This document shows positions 34,349 through 47,025 of a stretch of DNA of 64,000 bases, piece after piece (positions within the stretch are counted from its first letter, which is position 1; every line of letters starts with the position of its first letter). The position numbers and the translations under genes were made by a program. The stretch spans positions 92,316,001 to 92,380,000 of the forward strand of contig JASDFA010000019.1 of assembly GCA_035772735.1 (NCBI GenBank), in the 5' to 3' direction. Origin of the DNA: Datura wrightii. Taxonomy: Eukaryota; Streptophyta; Magnoliopsida; Solanales; Solanaceae. A model generated the notes under the pieces. It was not told the DNA's origin and searched no databases. It saw nothing but the letters and a program-made list of their open reading frames with translations.

Positions 34349-35885
34349 TGACGTGCCCGATTCGCGCGTCCGGAAGTGTACGGGTCGTGCAAGTAATATA
34401 GTGGCTCTTTTTAAGAACCGGATTGTCGAACCCACAGGGACTGGACCCATTCCTCTAACTATCCACTTCTAGTGTGATCTTAAATACCTCAAGTGTTGGT
34501 TATAGACATTTTCGATTGAGATTAATTAAGTCTAAGTTTGGGTCAACGAAATATTCTGAAATTACTCTAGAAGCAACATAGAGTTGAAGCCAATTAATCA
34601 TGCGATACTACGATTTGCAATGGGTTAAGCATGGAACTATCAATTATTATTTCACATAATTATAATTGCATGTTTATGGTCTTTCAAGCCTCTAAACACG
34701 GCAATCTAGCCTCACTGCATCATTGTGAGCGAGGAGTTTAATTTCTAGTCGCAGGCAATCAATTATGTTGTGGTTTACGGGTAAACGATTAGGGACTTTC
34801 GTGCGTCTAACCATTTAACTCAACTTAGCCTCACAACTACTTCTTCGAGTGGTGATGTGACATCCCAAGTTGGTCTTTCATGACCCCCGTGTGTCAACCA
34901 AGCATGGTGTTAGTTATACTTTTATCCTGACACAAAAATCTCTCCCGAGATACAAACATGCTCCTCACATTCTCATGTCCTGACCTAGGTAATGCTTTCT
35001 CAAGCTATTACTCAAGCTAACAAATATTCTTTCATGGTAATCAATCATAAAAACAACCAACAATCCAGAATGCAAGACGAAAACAACAATCAATAACTCA
35101 ATTCCAAAACAATTTCATAAAATCACAATCATAATTCATGGCTTCAACCCTAGAGGAAGGGTTCTTGCCATTCATGTTCGTAAAACTACACTAACTACTA
35201 CTAAACTAACATACTTACATGAATTTGGTAGATGAGAAGGGAATTTGACAAACCCTAGATGAGTTCTCCCACTTCTCCCTTCACTCCTAGGTAGTTTTCC
35301 AGAATAAAATCGTGACCCAATGGAATTAGGAGCTAAGGGTCCTATTTATAGTAAATGGAGAACGTGCTTAATTTAGCCTGTCATGGAACTGCTCCGTGTC
35401 ACGGAGTGTATCGCGGAGCACTGCCTCCGTGACACGGAGGCAACGCGAAAGCTCTCTGGAAATCACTCGAAATTTGGCCTCGGCAGCACCTTGCCGCGTT
35501 GGCAGCATGTCACGCTGCTGGGGCAGCGCATTGACACCTCCATGTCGCGCAGCCAGCCTGCCGTGGCATGTTGCCAACGTGCAGGTGGGCTGTTATGATC
35601 AGCCTGCCTACCGTGGCACATTGCCGACGTGCAGGTGGGCTGTTTTGTGCCTCCTCTTTGCCGACGTTCGCGGGTTAATTCCATTTCCACGCCTCTACTT
35701 CACCAACTCATGGATTAGTTACTCAAAAGTCATCAAAACCTACAAAACAAAGGATAATTATGTTGGTTAGCACATATCTTCAGATTCATATAAAATTACA
35801 TGAAAATGTATACAATAACTTAGATTAACAAGACTCATTTAAGTCATAAAGCGTATCTCGGGCATGCTATTTTTGCCCGTGATCA
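34349..35885 (-). repeat. D 5' LTR (1537 bp)
   Basis: Partner of 28272-29808. The promoter box (plus-strand CTATTTATA) is at 35342-35350; upstream of it in element orientation the palindromic cassette at about 35391-35640 includes GTGTCACGGAG (35396-35406) and CTCCGTGACACG (35425-35436), words also present in the Tekay LTRs. Confidence 0.95.
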
Positions 35886-36753
35886 GATACGACAACACCA
35901 CTCGGAATCTATTAGATTTACTTAGTTCTCAACATTCAACTCCGAGAGTTTCAAATACGGAGTTTACTATGATTTAGCAATCTAGGGCTTACTAACTTGC
36001 CGAAGAACAACTTCACATACCTTAACCTCGAATTATCCGACTGTCGGATGAGGCTCGGTCAGTATTCCAGCTAAATCTCCCCAACTGCATTCATAAACAC
36101 GTCAATTAGTACTAAATACAACACTATTCTGAAAGACAGCATCACTTTCGATATAATTATAGCCTAAACTTGGGCTTATCGAAAGACGGTCGAAAACTTG
36201 CTATTTTCCAGAAGTCCAGAAGAGAGAAGTATTCACTTTACGGCTAGGAGTACATAGACACTAGTTTGGAGCAATTCCACTTACCTTAGCCCGGTAGCAC
36301 GATGATTTGTCGGCCGAATTTCGCGAAACTAAATCCGTAGGAATGCTCCCTGCTGCTAAATACTTCGGTATCTGGAGTTAATTTAAGTTTGGACAACGTT
36401 TGGCAGCGTAATCGGAAGGAAATTATCAAGGAACCTTCGTCCCTTTCTCCTCTCTGGTTTTTCTCTCTATTTTCACTAGAAAATATAAGAATTATTTCAC
36501 TTAAAATCGAAGTGGGGCTTTATATACTTGGGCCTGGACAGGCCCAACATGTCACGGAGCCAACGCGGAGGCTCCACCTCCGTGACACGTTGCCATCGCG
36601 GAGGGGCTCTGCCTCGGCTCCTTCCGCGATGGTTCGACAGGCTACCCATCTGATCCTTTCCCAGGCCTTTCTCTAGCACGTATGGCTTTCAAATATTCTT
36701 AACCAATGTGCAAATAGGCCATCTAGGTGTCGGAAATCTTACGGGTTATAACA

Positions 36754-36777
36754 TTCTCCCCCCCTTAGGAACATTCG
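36754..36777 (-). promoter_or_regulatory. C polypurine tract and pre-PPT motif
   Basis: Plus strand TTCTCCCCCCCTTAGGAACA, then TTCGTCCTCGAA: on the minus strand TTCGAGGACGAA followed by the polypurine tract against the 3' LTR, as in B. Confidence 0.83.
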
Positions 36778-37018
36778 TCCTCGAATGGAAACTGCTATCT
36801 AGAGGACTTCTCAACTCACTTTATTTAGAAAAATTTCGGCAGAGTTTCCCCTGTAATATGGACTATACCAAAAACCTGAAACGCAGAAAAGTCCAATACA
36901 GGTACTGCACACAATACTCTAGGATTCACCTGACAGCTATACATCAATCTTTCTTATTTATACATACATAACCACAAGGTACTGCATAAGTAATAATACG
37001 GACATACCTGTCGCCTGA

Positions 37019-38443
37019 CTAGGCCTGGAATAAGTGAGGATATCTAGCTTTCATATCTTCCTCAGCCTCCCACGTCATCTCCTCTCAGTTCCTGTTACGC
37101 CATAATACCTTGATAGATGCAATATCTTTAGTCCTCAATCTGCAAATCTGTCTCTCTAGGATAGCCACTGGAACCTCTTCATAGGCCAGCTCCTCCATAA
37201 CCTGGATATCCTGGACTGGGACTCCTCTGGATGGGTCTCCTATGCATTTCCTCAGCATAGACACATGAAAGACCGGATGAACGGATTCCAATTCTGGGGG
37301 CAAGTTCAACTCATATGCTACTCGGCCTATCCTTCGACGGATCTGATAAGGCCCAACAAACCTCGAGATGAGCTTACCTTTCTTGCCGAATCTCATCACC
37401 CCTTTCATTGGGGATATTTTCAAAAATACCCAATCATTCACATCAAACTCCAAGTCTCTACGCCGCACATCTGCATATGATTTCTGGCGGCTTTGTGCAG
37501 TCGGTAAGCATTCTCGGATAAGCTTTACCTTTTCCTCTGACTGTTGAACAATGTCTGGCCCAACCAACACTGATTCTCCTATTTCAAACCAACCAATCGG
37601 CGATCTGCATTTTCACCAGTATAAAGCCTCAAAAGGCGCCATCTGGATGGCTGAGTGATAGCTGTTATTATAAGCAAATTCAATTAACGGCAAATGCTCA
37701 TCCCAACTACCACCGAAATCAAACACACACGCTCGCAACATATCTTTGAGCATCTGAATTGTGCGCTCAGCCTGTCCATCTGTCTGAGGGTGGAATGCTG
37801 TGCTCAAATTAATCTGCGTTCCCAGACCTTTCTGAAACGACTGCCAGAATCTAGCCGTAAACTGTGCTCCTCTGTCTGAAATAATGGATACCGGTACTCC
37901 ATGCAATCTGACTATTTCTCGGATATACAACTCTGCATAATCTTCGGCCGAGAAAGTAGTTCTCACTGGCAGGAAATGAGCCGATTTTGTCAATCTGTCA
38001 ATTATCACCCATATAGAGTCATGTCTGTGTCTGGTACGGGGTAATCCTGCTACAAAATCCATATTCACTGCTTCCCATTTCCAGAGAGGCACAGCTATGT
38101 CCTGAGTCAACCCGCCTGGTTTATGATGTTTCGCTTTCACCTGTTGGCAGTTAAGACACTGGGCTACAAATTCAGCAATTTCTCTTTTCATACGTGGCCA
38201 CCGGTAGTTTTCTTTGATATCATGGTACATTTTTGTTGCACCAGGGTGGAGAGAATAGCGGGCGTAATGTACCTCATTCATAATCTGCTGGCAGAGTTCT
38301 GAAACATCTGGAACACAGAGGCAGCCTTTACATAACAACACTTCTTCCTCAGTTATCTGAAAATCTGGCGCTTTACCCTGTTGGATTCTGTATTTGAGCT
38401 GGATCAGGTCAGGATCCTCATATTGTCGGTCTTTCACTTCCAC
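37019..38443 (-). pseudogene. pol: C integrase and chromodomain
   Basis: Minus-strand frames 37613-38443 and 37085-37570 cover the zinc-binding region (VHYARYSLHP ... CLNC), the core (MDFVAGLP, IISDRGAQFT, TDGQAERTIQ) and the GPY/F and chromodomain part. The conserved YWWPGMK is changed to YRWPRMK. Both pieces are in one frame; a TGA after RNRN cuts the last 20 codons, and the family stop lies at 37019-37021. Confidence 0.9.
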
Positions 38444-38960
38444 AACTAATGACGGCGGTGTTCTGAATTACCACTCTACCGTCCTCTATTTCTGCTACAC
38501 GAACGGCTAGGCTAGCTAACTGGTGTATCTCCCTGACCAATTCCCGCTGCTCGGACTGCAAATATGCCAAACTCCCCATGGACTTCCGACTGAGAGCATC
38601 TGCTACAACATTGGCTTTTCCGGGGTGGTACAGAATATTCACATCGTAATCCTTTAACAGCTCCAACTAGCGACGTTGCCGTAGATTCAACTCCCTCTGA
38701 GTGAAGATATACTGTAGGCTCTTGTGATCTGTGAAAATATCAACGTGGACGCCATACAGGTAATGTCTCCACATTTTCAAGGCGTGGATCACTGCGGCTA
38801 ACTCCAGGTCATGGGTAGGGTAATTCTTTTCGTGTTTCTTCAGCTGCCTGGAAGCATACACAATCACCTTACCATGCTGCATCAACATACAACCCAACCC
38901 AATGCCTGATGCGTCGCAATACACTGAATAACCCTCTGTACCTTCCGGCAATGCTAGCAC
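38418..38960 (-). pseudogene. pol: C RNase H
   Basis: YCDASGIGLGCML, DLELAAVIHALK and FTDHKSLQYIF are all kept, followed by VNILYHPGKANVVADALSRK. A TAG separates 38667-38960 from 38418-38666 (same frame). The frame then shifts into integrase within the overlap at 38418-38443. Confidence 0.9.
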
Positions 38961-39754
38961 TGGGGCGTAGGTTAATCTATCTTTCAGTTCCTGGAAGCTC
39001 TGCTCGCATGCCTCTGTCCACTGAAACTTACTGCTTTCTACGTCAGTTTAGTCAGAGGTGCTGCTATAGTAGAGAACCCTTCAATGAACCTCCTGTAATA
39101 TCCCGCTAATCCCAGAAAGCTACGGACTTCAGTCGGAGTGGTAGGCCTAGGCCATGATTTGACTGCTTCTATCTTCTGCTTGTCAACCTGTATACCAGCA
39201 TCCGACACAATATGCCCTAGGAAGGCTACTGAGTTAAGCTAGAATTCACACTTGGAGAACTTAGCATATAACTGGTCCCTGAGAATCTGGAGCACCGTGC
39301 GTAAATGAGTCCGGTGATCTGCTTTAGAGCGAGAATACACCAGAATATCATCAATGAACACGATCACGAACAGGTCCAGGTATGGTTTGAAAATACTATT
39401 CATCGGGTCCATGAATACTGCTGGGGCATTTGTTAACCCAAAGGACATAACTAGAAATTCAAAGTGTCCATATCGGGTCCTGAACGCCGTTTTGGGAATA
39501 TCTCTTTCACAAACTCGAACCTGGTGATATCCGGACCGCAAGTCGATCTTGGAAAAGTATCTAGCCCCTTGTAGCTGATCAAACAAATCATCTATTCTGG
39601 GAAGCGGATACTTATTCTTTACTGTAACTTTGTTCAACTGCCGATAATCTATGCACATACGGAGCGAGCCATCTTTCTTTCTCACAAATAGAACTGGCGC
39701 ACCCCATGGTGAAGTACTCGGCCTGATGAAACCTTTATCTAGCAAATCTTTCAA
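38961..39754 (-). pseudogene. pol: C reverse transcriptase
   Basis: APVLFVRKKDGSLRMCIDY, KIDLRSGYHQVRV and VIVFIDDILVYS are intact in a 171-codon frame at 39239-39754. A one-codon-scale loss (RDRQLY reads RDQLY) and a stop at KCEF end it; the connection domain continues in another frame to RNase H. Confidence 0.9.
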
Positions 39755-40370
39755 CTGCTACTTCAACTCTCTGAGTTCTGCAGGAGCCATACGATTAGGA
39801 GGAATTGATATAAGCTGAGTGTCTGGTAATATATCAATAGTGAAATCTATTTCCCTTTCTGGGGGAATACCAGGTAACTCATCTGGAAACACGTCAGGGA
39901 ACTCGTTCACCACCGGAACAGACTGGAGTGTCGGGGGTTCTGCTCGGACATCCTGAACTCGGACTAGGTGGTAAATACACCCCTTAGTTATCAATTTCCT
40001 CGCCTGAAGGTAGGAAATAAACCTACCTTTTGGCGTAGCTGTGCTGCCTTTCCACTCCCACACTGCTTCTCCTGGAAAGTGGAATCGGACCGTCTTGGTC
40101 CAACATTCAACATTGGCGTAGCATGGCACTAGCCAATCCATCCCATTATGGCATCGAAGTCAATCATTTCTAGCTCCACCAGATCTACTGTAGTCTGGCG
40201 GTCAGCAACCTCCACTATACACCCTCGGTAAATCCTGCTAGCTATAATAGAGTCACCGACGGGCGTGGATATTGAAAAGGGTTGCTGTAATAATTTTGGT
40301 GCAAGATTGAACTTTCGTGCCACAAATGGGGTAATATATGACAAGGTGGATCCTGGATCAATCAATACAT
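39755..40370 (-). pseudogene. pol: C protease region
   Basis: MIDPGSTLSYITPFVARKFN carries the retropepsin Asp (40129-40365). A two-base loss at IMGMDWL moves the rest into another frame (39758-40141), which runs to ELRELK before a stop. Equivalent to the B protease. Confidence 0.88.
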
Positions 40371-41796
40371 AAGCAGGGCATGAATAGATATAGTCAGCAT
40401 ACCTGTCACTACATCTGGAGACGCCTCTGAATCATGTCTCCCTGGTAGTGCATAAGTACGGCTTGAGACTGTACTTGAACTGGAGGCTCCTGATCTCCCT
40501 CGGCCTCTGCCAACTGAACCTGAAGGCCCACGCCCCGCTGAGGTTGCTAGGGCTCGTGGCCCTACGGATCCCCTGTCCTGGCTGCCTCTACTCACCTGAA
40601 CTCTGGTCGGACAATCTCTCATCCGATGTCCCTCCTGTCCGCAAATATAACACCCAGTGGAGCCATATCTACAAGCTCCGGTGTGAGGTCGGCTGCAATT
40701 AGGGCAGGGTGGGGGTGCAAATCTGCTCTGCTCTCTCCTTCTCTACTGCGGGGAATCTACTGTTCTGGAACTGCCACTAGGCTCTGACTGCCCTCGACGA
40801 GCAGATCTGCCTCGCTGCTGCTGCTGTGGTGGAGGTGGGGGTCTAGGGGGCCTGTCTGATAGTCGTGGCCTAGGTCCTCTCTGAACTTTCCTTTGCATCT
40901 CTTCTGATCTATCTCTACAATGTTGTTCCTGACTGGTCTGTCTACTACCCTGTTGCCGCTGTCTAAGACCCTCAATGGTCTGAGCAAAAGCTTGTACTCG
41001 GGCAATGTCCATATCCTCTCGCAATGTCGCCGTCATACATGCCTCAATATACTCCGGATTCAAACCCAGGATAAATCTGTGAACTCTTGCTGGCATGGTA
41101 TCAACAAATGCTGGAGCATAACGGGCTAAGGAGTCAAACTGTAAAGCATACTCGCGTACACTCCTCGCCCCCTGCTCTAGATGCAAAAATTGGTCCATCT
41201 GGGCCTGTCAGATCTCTCGTGGCAAGTAACGGTCCAGGAAGGCCTTCGAGAAGCTGGCCCAGGTCGGAGGGGTAACATCTCTCCCTCGAGAGCTTTCCCA
41301 ACTCTCGTACCACAATATAGCTATATCCTGTAACCGAAACACTGCCAGCTCAACAGACTCTGAAGGGGTCACATGCATAACTCGGAATATCCTCTACATC
41401 TGATCTAGAAAGTCCTGGGGTCCTCTGCTTGATCTGACCCAGTGAACTGTGGAGGACCTAGTGCCAAAAATTCCCTGACCCTAGAACTACCTGACCCACC
41501 TGAAGATTCTGCTGCTACAGGTGGCACTGGCTGGTGCTGTGTGGCCATCATCTGTGCCAACATAACTGTAGCAGTATGAACCTCCTGATCTGATGGCGAA
41601 GGCATAGGAGCTATCGGGGGCGGTGTAGTGCCCAACGACTCCTGATGCGAGGGGGACTGCTGAGAGGGCTGTGATGAAGCGTCTATATCGCCCTCAGATC
41701 GGGCTGACTCTAATTGAAGCTAAGGCATCCTGCTGGTGCCTTCTCCTGCACTGTGTCTAATCTCCTGCCTGTGGCAGGGTGTCGCTGATCTTCCAT
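40371..41796 (-). pseudogene. gag: C gag
   Basis: Start ATG at 41796 (MEDQRHPATGRR). Capsid pieces lie at 41405-41635 and 40743-41198 (HLEQGARSVREYALQFDSLARYAP, HRFILGLNPEYIEAC), then a Pro-rich linker and the zinc knuckle CYICGQEGHRMRDC at about 40610-40660. The pieces fall in three frames, so unlike B this copy has suffered indels as well as stops. Confidence 0.88.
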
Positions 41797-41996
41797 TCTT
41801 ATCTATAGACAAAAGATATGATAAGTTTTAGGAACTCGACCTTATGTTGTACTGTGCTATGGCACGATTGAGTATGAAAGAAGAGTAACCATCCTATCAT
41901 GCCTCGCAGCCTCCTGCCTATAGTATGTGGTGCACAACACATTCATAGACAAGACTCTACTTAGCACGGCTTGCAGACTCCCTGGGACACGACCTG

Positions 41997-42008
41997 GCTC
42001 TGATACCA
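41997..42008 (-). promoter_or_regulatory. C primer-binding site (initiator Met tRNA)
   Basis: Minus strand TGGTATCAGAGC, four bases from the 5' LTR; identical to B and F. Confidence 0.92.
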
Positions 42009-42012
42009 AGTT

Positions 42013-44583
42013 TGTCACGCCCCGCCTTAAGGGGTATGACTGGCACCTGGTGCCCTACTAGGACCTGAACTGCTAGACTACTGAGCCTAAGTACACCTGG
42101 TGCCCGGCTAACTCTAACTCAGATTCAGGGAAACAACGGGCTATATAACGGCTGTAAATACAGCCTCCAGCCGATTAGGCCTATAGCCACCTGTACCTGT
42201 AATAACAGCTAACCAGAAATATACTCGTAACAAGGAACCTATGCGAGCTGACAAGGCCACCATGCTGTCTAGTTATTTGTAACTCAACAATGGAATACTA
42301 ATATAACTACGTGACCGGCAAGGTCACCACTACTGACTGCATAACGCCTCACACGACCATCATAAACTGACCACAGGGAATATATACAAACTGCAAGCCT
42401 CTAGGAATACTGATAAGATAGTCGGGATAGGGCCCCGACCTACCCGTACTGTACAACAAAAGGAAATGATATAAACCTCTGAAATATCAAGCTCCGGATG
42501 ACAGGAGCTGATGACTCTACGCTGGCTAGGATCACGAGGGATCGCCTCCTTGTCTATGAGTACCTGCAGGAAAGTAATGCAGCGCCCCACTGGGCGTCAG
42601 TACCACTGGTACCAAGTATGCAAAGCCACTAAAATAATACAACTGAATACAGATAACACAACTAACAAGTCTGTGAGCAGAAGATAACTGAATCTGAAGA
42701 GCTGATAGGAACTAGATCAAACCTTTCTGCACTGATAGGTAGGAGCGTGTCTGTAGTCACGGCGGCCTGCTGTCTATTAACTAATATATATATAAAGCAC
42801 ATAGATACATATACATTTAGCAAGCAAGAGCCAATACCAACCCCCATAAGCCGGATGGCGCCAATCAAGCAAACAATCTATATACCCCTACCCGGGTCAA
42901 AACCAGCCAAAAATAAGTCACTCCACTCATCTGCTCACTTTGGAGCTCCTCTACCGGCTCCCTGGGTCTCCGGCTCGGGCCATAGCCTCCGATATAAGCA
43001 ATCGTGTCTGGGTCCGGAGGACTCCTGTGTAGACAGTAACAGATAGGGTCTGGATCCCCGAACACAACTCAACGGGGCTACCTGAAACCGGAGCTACACC
43101 TATAATAACTGAATGTACAGATAGTAACAGATAGGTTCTGGTTCCCTGGACACAAAACTCAACAGGGCTATCTGAAACCGGAGCTGCACCTGTAATGCTG
43201 ATCAGACTGCTATAGGGGAAAGCTTCATCCCATCTTCGTCCAAGCTGGGGACGGCATGCCACTCCTTGGAGTGATGTAAAACCCACCCGCTCAGTGGGCG
43301 ACACGATTACCAACCCAGGGGCGGCGAGGACGCTCAATAAGGTGCCCTCACGCCACATCAAGTCTCAACAAACAAATAACACATATAAATAGCATGCATG
43401 TATAACTGAAAAAAAGACTATCTGAAATCTGATTTCTTATTCTAATCTGTTTCTACACTGAACTAATTCTTTACTGATTATACTGATTCTAAAATCTTTA
43501 TTTAACTGCTTGGCTAATCTATAGCCGGGATACTATCTGTCGGAATGGCTAATCTGTAGCCATAAAACTGTCTATCTATCTGATTTACTTTACTAACTTT
43601 ATTCTAAAAATCTGTATCTTTTACTCTACAACATGCTTGCTAATCATACAATAAGCTATACTGAATTTGGAATACTAACTCGCCCGCATGCTTTACTATC
43701 TTTCGGACCGAATACGATATGACAACACCACTCGAAATCTATTAGATTTACTTAGTTCTCAACATTCAACTCCTAGAGTTTCAAATACGGAGTTTACTAT
43801 GATTTACCAATCTAGGGCTTACTAACTTGCCGAAGAACAACTTCACATACCTTAACCTTGAGTTATCCGACTGTCGGACGAGGCTCGGTCAGTATTCCAG
43901 CTAAATCTCCCCAACTGCATTCATAAATACGTAAATTAGTATTAAATACAACACTATTCTGAAGGACGACGTCACTTTTGATATAATTATAGCCTAAACT
44001 TGGGCTTATCGAAAGATGGTCGAAAACTTGCTATTTTCCAGAAGTCCAGAAGAGAGAAGTATTCACTTTACGGCTAGGAGTACATAGACACTAGTTTGGA
44101 GCAATTCCACTTACCTTAGCCCGGTAGCACGATGATTTGTCGGCCGAATTTCGCGAAACTAAATCTGTAGGAATGCTCCCTGCTTCTAAATACTTCGGTA
44201 TCTGGAGTTAATTTAAGTTTGAACAACGTTTGGCAGCGTAATTGGAAGGAAATTATCAAGGAACCTTCGTCCCTTTCTCCTCTCTGGTTTTTCTCTCTAT
44301 TTTCACTGGAAAATATAAGAAATATTTCACTTAAAACTGAAGTGGGGCTTTATATATTTGGGCCTGGACTGGCCCAACGTGTCACGGAGCCAACACGGAG
44401 GCTCCACCTCCGTGACACGTTGCCATCACGGAGGGGCTCTGCCTCGGCTCCTTCCGCGATGGTTCGACAGGTTACCTGTCCGATCCTTTCCCAGGCCTTT
44501 CTCTAGCACGTATGGCTTTCAAATATGCTTAACCAACGTGCGAATAGGACATCTAGGTGTTGGAAATCTTACGGGGTATAACA
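42013..44583 (-). repeat. C 5' LTR (2571 bp)
   Basis: Plus strand TGTCACGCCCCGCC to ACGGGGTATAACA. Minus-strand TATA box at 44348-44356 with the palindromic cassette at about 44375-44470 (TGTCACGGAG ... CTCCGTGACACG). It keeps the 40 bases missing from the 3' LTR and the 88-bp tandem duplication at 43033-43208. Confidence 0.95.
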
Positions 44584-45565
44584 TTCGGGCCATCAACTGA
44601 GTAATTCATTAGAGGAGATAATGAAGCAGTGGATGGTTCAACAGATTCAGGTGGTTAACGAGATGCAGAATTCTATCCATGAGCTGGAGAGACATATAGG
44701 GCAATCGATCCTTCAGAAAACTAACATACCACAAGGGGCACTTTCGAGAAACACCGAGAAAACCCTAAGAAAAATGTGATTGCAATTTTTTTACGTAGTG
44801 GTAAAGAGCCGGGTGAGGTAATCCCTAGATATAAGAAAGATGATGAGGAGTAGGTTGTGTTGTCTAGATAGGAGGTTGGTGATTCAAGCAACTCAAATGT
44901 AAAGTTGGTAGAAACTAGACCACCTCCTCAATTTCCACAAAGGTTTAAGAAGCGGAAGGAGGACTCAGCTTGCCAGAAATTTCTTGATATGTTGAAGTAG
45001 GTACATGTTAACTTGTTGTTGGTGGAGCTTTTGCAGGAGTTCCAAAGTATTCCAAGTATCTAAAGGATATTGTGGAAAACAAGAGGAGGCTGACGGAATT
45101 TGAGATTGTGGCTCTCACGGAAGAGTGTAGTTCTTGGGTGCAGAATAAAATCTCTAAGAAGCTAAAAGACCCCGGGAGCTTCACTATCCAATTGCTATTA
45201 GGAGCAAATAGGTTGGTTTAAAACTGTGTAACTTGGGGGCAAGCATTAATTTGACGCCTATATCCTTGTTCAAGGCCTTGGGTTTTGGTGAACCATGTTC
45301 GACCATAGTGACCTTGCAGCTTGCTGAACGGTCCCTTGCCTATCCTTATGGAATCATAGAGGATTTCTTGATCAAGGTTGGACCTTTCATCTCATCGGTG
45401 GACTTTATAATCCTGGATTATGAAGCAGATGCAGCAACTCTCCTTATTTTGGGAAGTGGATTCTTAGCCACTGTTGATGCTGTCATAAAGGTGAAGTCAA
45501 GCAAGATGTCTATGACTGTGGATGGTCAGGAGGAAGTCTTTGATGTGTTTAGAGTGGCCAGATGA
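44584..45565 (+). pseudogene. G gag C-terminal part and protease
   Basis: Continues the gag broken at 26603. Athila-type linker words are readable (VIAIFLRSGKEPGE, PPPQFPQRFKKRKED, IPKYSKYLKDIVENK). The retropepsin region is at about 45220-45565: LCNLGASINLTPISLFKALG, then AYPYGIIEDFLIKVG and ILGSGFLATVDAVI. The active-site Asp of the family motif CDLGAS is Asn here, and there are stops and frameshifts before it. The first five bases are the TTCGG target duplicate of C. Confidence 0.85.
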
Positions 45566-45745
45566 CCACTACATTATGAGAATTTCACAGTGAAGCCAGC
45601 GATAGAGTTTGGAGCGTGTAAGGAGGCAGTTGAGCAGCATATGTTGCATGAGAATTTAGCAGGTTTTCATGATACTAACTATCTCACTCGGATGAAGGAC
45701 TGAGAGTGACTTTCATCATTCCACGATGTTAAATTAGGTCTACAC

Positions 45746-45806
45746 GGGAGGAAACCCATGAATGTCGTGCCACGATTATAACTACGATGCTTGATGGGAG
45801 GAAACC
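45746..45806 (+). other. G conserved stem-loop motif, two copies
   Basis: GGGAGGAAACCC at 45746-45757 and a second GGGAGGAAACC at 45796-45806, each after a similar word (GATGTTAAATT / GATGCTTGAT). Matches the position and core of the D hairpin CTTGGGAGGCAACCCAAG, just downstream of the protease frame. Confidence 0.65.
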
Positions 45807-46149
45807 AATCATTCTAATATTTTTTGTTTTGCAGAGATGCAGGGCTTTGAAGGAAAAAAGAGTGAGGAAAATGAGCTGAAAAAGGTTAAGCATGGGGTGA
45901 GATACTTGGCATGGTGTGCCAGGTGTTGTACTCAAAAAGAAAAAAAAATTTAGGTTGGGACTATGGGTGGCGCGTCGCACCAGCCCATATCCATGAAGAA
46001 ATTTAATTTTCTAAGTGCGTGGTGTGATAACTGTCGCGCGGTGCTAGGGGTATGCTGTCCGAAATATTTTTGGTTCAATTGGTCAAATTAGACCCAAGGA
46101 CCTTAAAATTACCAAAAATGCATTCCCCACACCTTTATTTTAAATCCAT

Positions 46150-46292
46150 ATCCATCTCCTGTCACTAAAATTCAAAAATAAAAAGCAAATAAAATTCTCT
46201 CTCTCTCTCATAAAGCCGTAACTTCCCCTCTCCCTAGTCCGCAATTATTGTCTTCTTCAAGAAGCTTGATGTAGCTAATCTCTCCAACTCAA
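46150..46292 (+). promoter_or_regulatory. Promoter- and leader-like segment of the G accessory ORF
   Basis: An A/T-rich stretch (TTCAAAAATAAAAAGC) is followed by a (CT)n tract at 46195-46209 and a pyrimidine-rich leader, as in many plant 5' untranslated regions. It ends in CAA/GTAAGT, a strong donor splice site at 46293. Inference from composition only. Confidence 0.45.
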
Positions 46293-47020
46293 GTAAGTAA
46301 CTCTCTTCTCTCTTGGGTATTTAGTGTGAAAAGCATACCCCCATACCCTTTTTGCCCAAGTTAAATACCCAAAATCACCATCATCTGTGAAAAGCTTGAC
46401 GTTCATAATGTGGATTTCATGAGCTTTAATTTCTTAAATTCTTCCATGATAATGCGCATCCTTGTTGGGTTGCTTATTTTTGGTTGAATGTAGTTATTTG
46501 AATTAGTGGGGGTGAAAGAGGATGATGAATTGAATGCCATGAATTTGGTGGATAGAAAATTGATTGTAGAGACAAAGTGCTTATTTCTTAAATTCTTGAA
46601 TGTAAAAAATCTTGAGTTGTTGAAAATTCTTATTAATTCATGTTGTTTGGTAGTAAATTTCATGTGGACTGTTGAATGAATTGAATGTACTACTTCCATA
46701 TGGATTACTTGAATTAAGAATTAAAGAGGGAAAGGGAATAGAATGGCCAAGTTGAGGCATTGTTGAAAAGAAAGAAAAAAAAGAATAGAAGAGAGATGCG
46801 GAAAACAATTAATGAACTTCTTTGTAATGTGAAGTTAGTGAATATTGTGGAGGTTTAGGTTTCAGATAATAATGGGGGAAGCATTGAGTACCCTATTTGA
46901 CATATTCTCACAAGTAGGCTAGCGAATTAAATGCGGGGTCACTTTGCACCTGTCACACCTAATTAGCTGGCCTTTTTGTTCACAAAATAATCTTGTGAAG
47001 TTCTTGGTTGTTATTGACAG
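46293..47020 (+). other. Probable leader intron of the G accessory ORF
   Basis: Donor GTAAGT at 46293 and a pyrimidine-rich acceptor ending TTATTGACAG at 47020, six bases before the ATG of the accessory ORF. The interior is T-rich and without coding potential. Removing it would join the CT-rich leader directly to MASNSNKQ. Confidence 0.45.
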
Positions 47021-47025
47021 GTGTC

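Larger units (their letters stand above)
28272..35885 (-). mobile_element. Element D: non-autonomous Athila-lineage element with gag-protease only, 7614 bp
   Basis: Two 1537-bp LTRs (TGACGTGCCC ... CCCGTGATCA on the plus strand), an Athila-type primer site, a gag-protease frame, about 1.9 kb of noncoding DNA and a polypurine tract, in minus orientation. No reverse transcriptase, RNase H or integrase fits in the 4.5 kb interior. This matches the class of plant terminal-repeat elements that keep only gag (often called TR-GAG). It must use proteins of a relative. It lies in the 3' LTR of C. Confidence 0.93.
26604..36753 (-). repeat. C 3' LTR, interrupted by D (2531 bp net)
   Basis: Runs from TGTCACGCCCC at 26604 to ACGGGTTATAACA at 36753, with D and one GATAC copy in between. 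Compared with the 5' LTR it lacks 40 bases (CTAACTCGCCC ... CCGAATA) that lie between two GAATA repeats. The minus-strand TATA box is at 36518-36526. Confidence 0.93.
26604..44583 (-). mobile_element. Element C: Tekay-like retrotransposon, minus strand, itself split by D
   Basis: Both LTRs, primer site, gag-pol and polypurine tract are present on the minus strand. The 3' LTR is on the left and has element D inserted at 28272-35885. Removing D and its duplication gives an element of about 10.4 kb. It inserted into gag of G. The LTR pair differs at roughly 4% of positions over the 660 bases I compared by eye. Confidence 0.95.
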
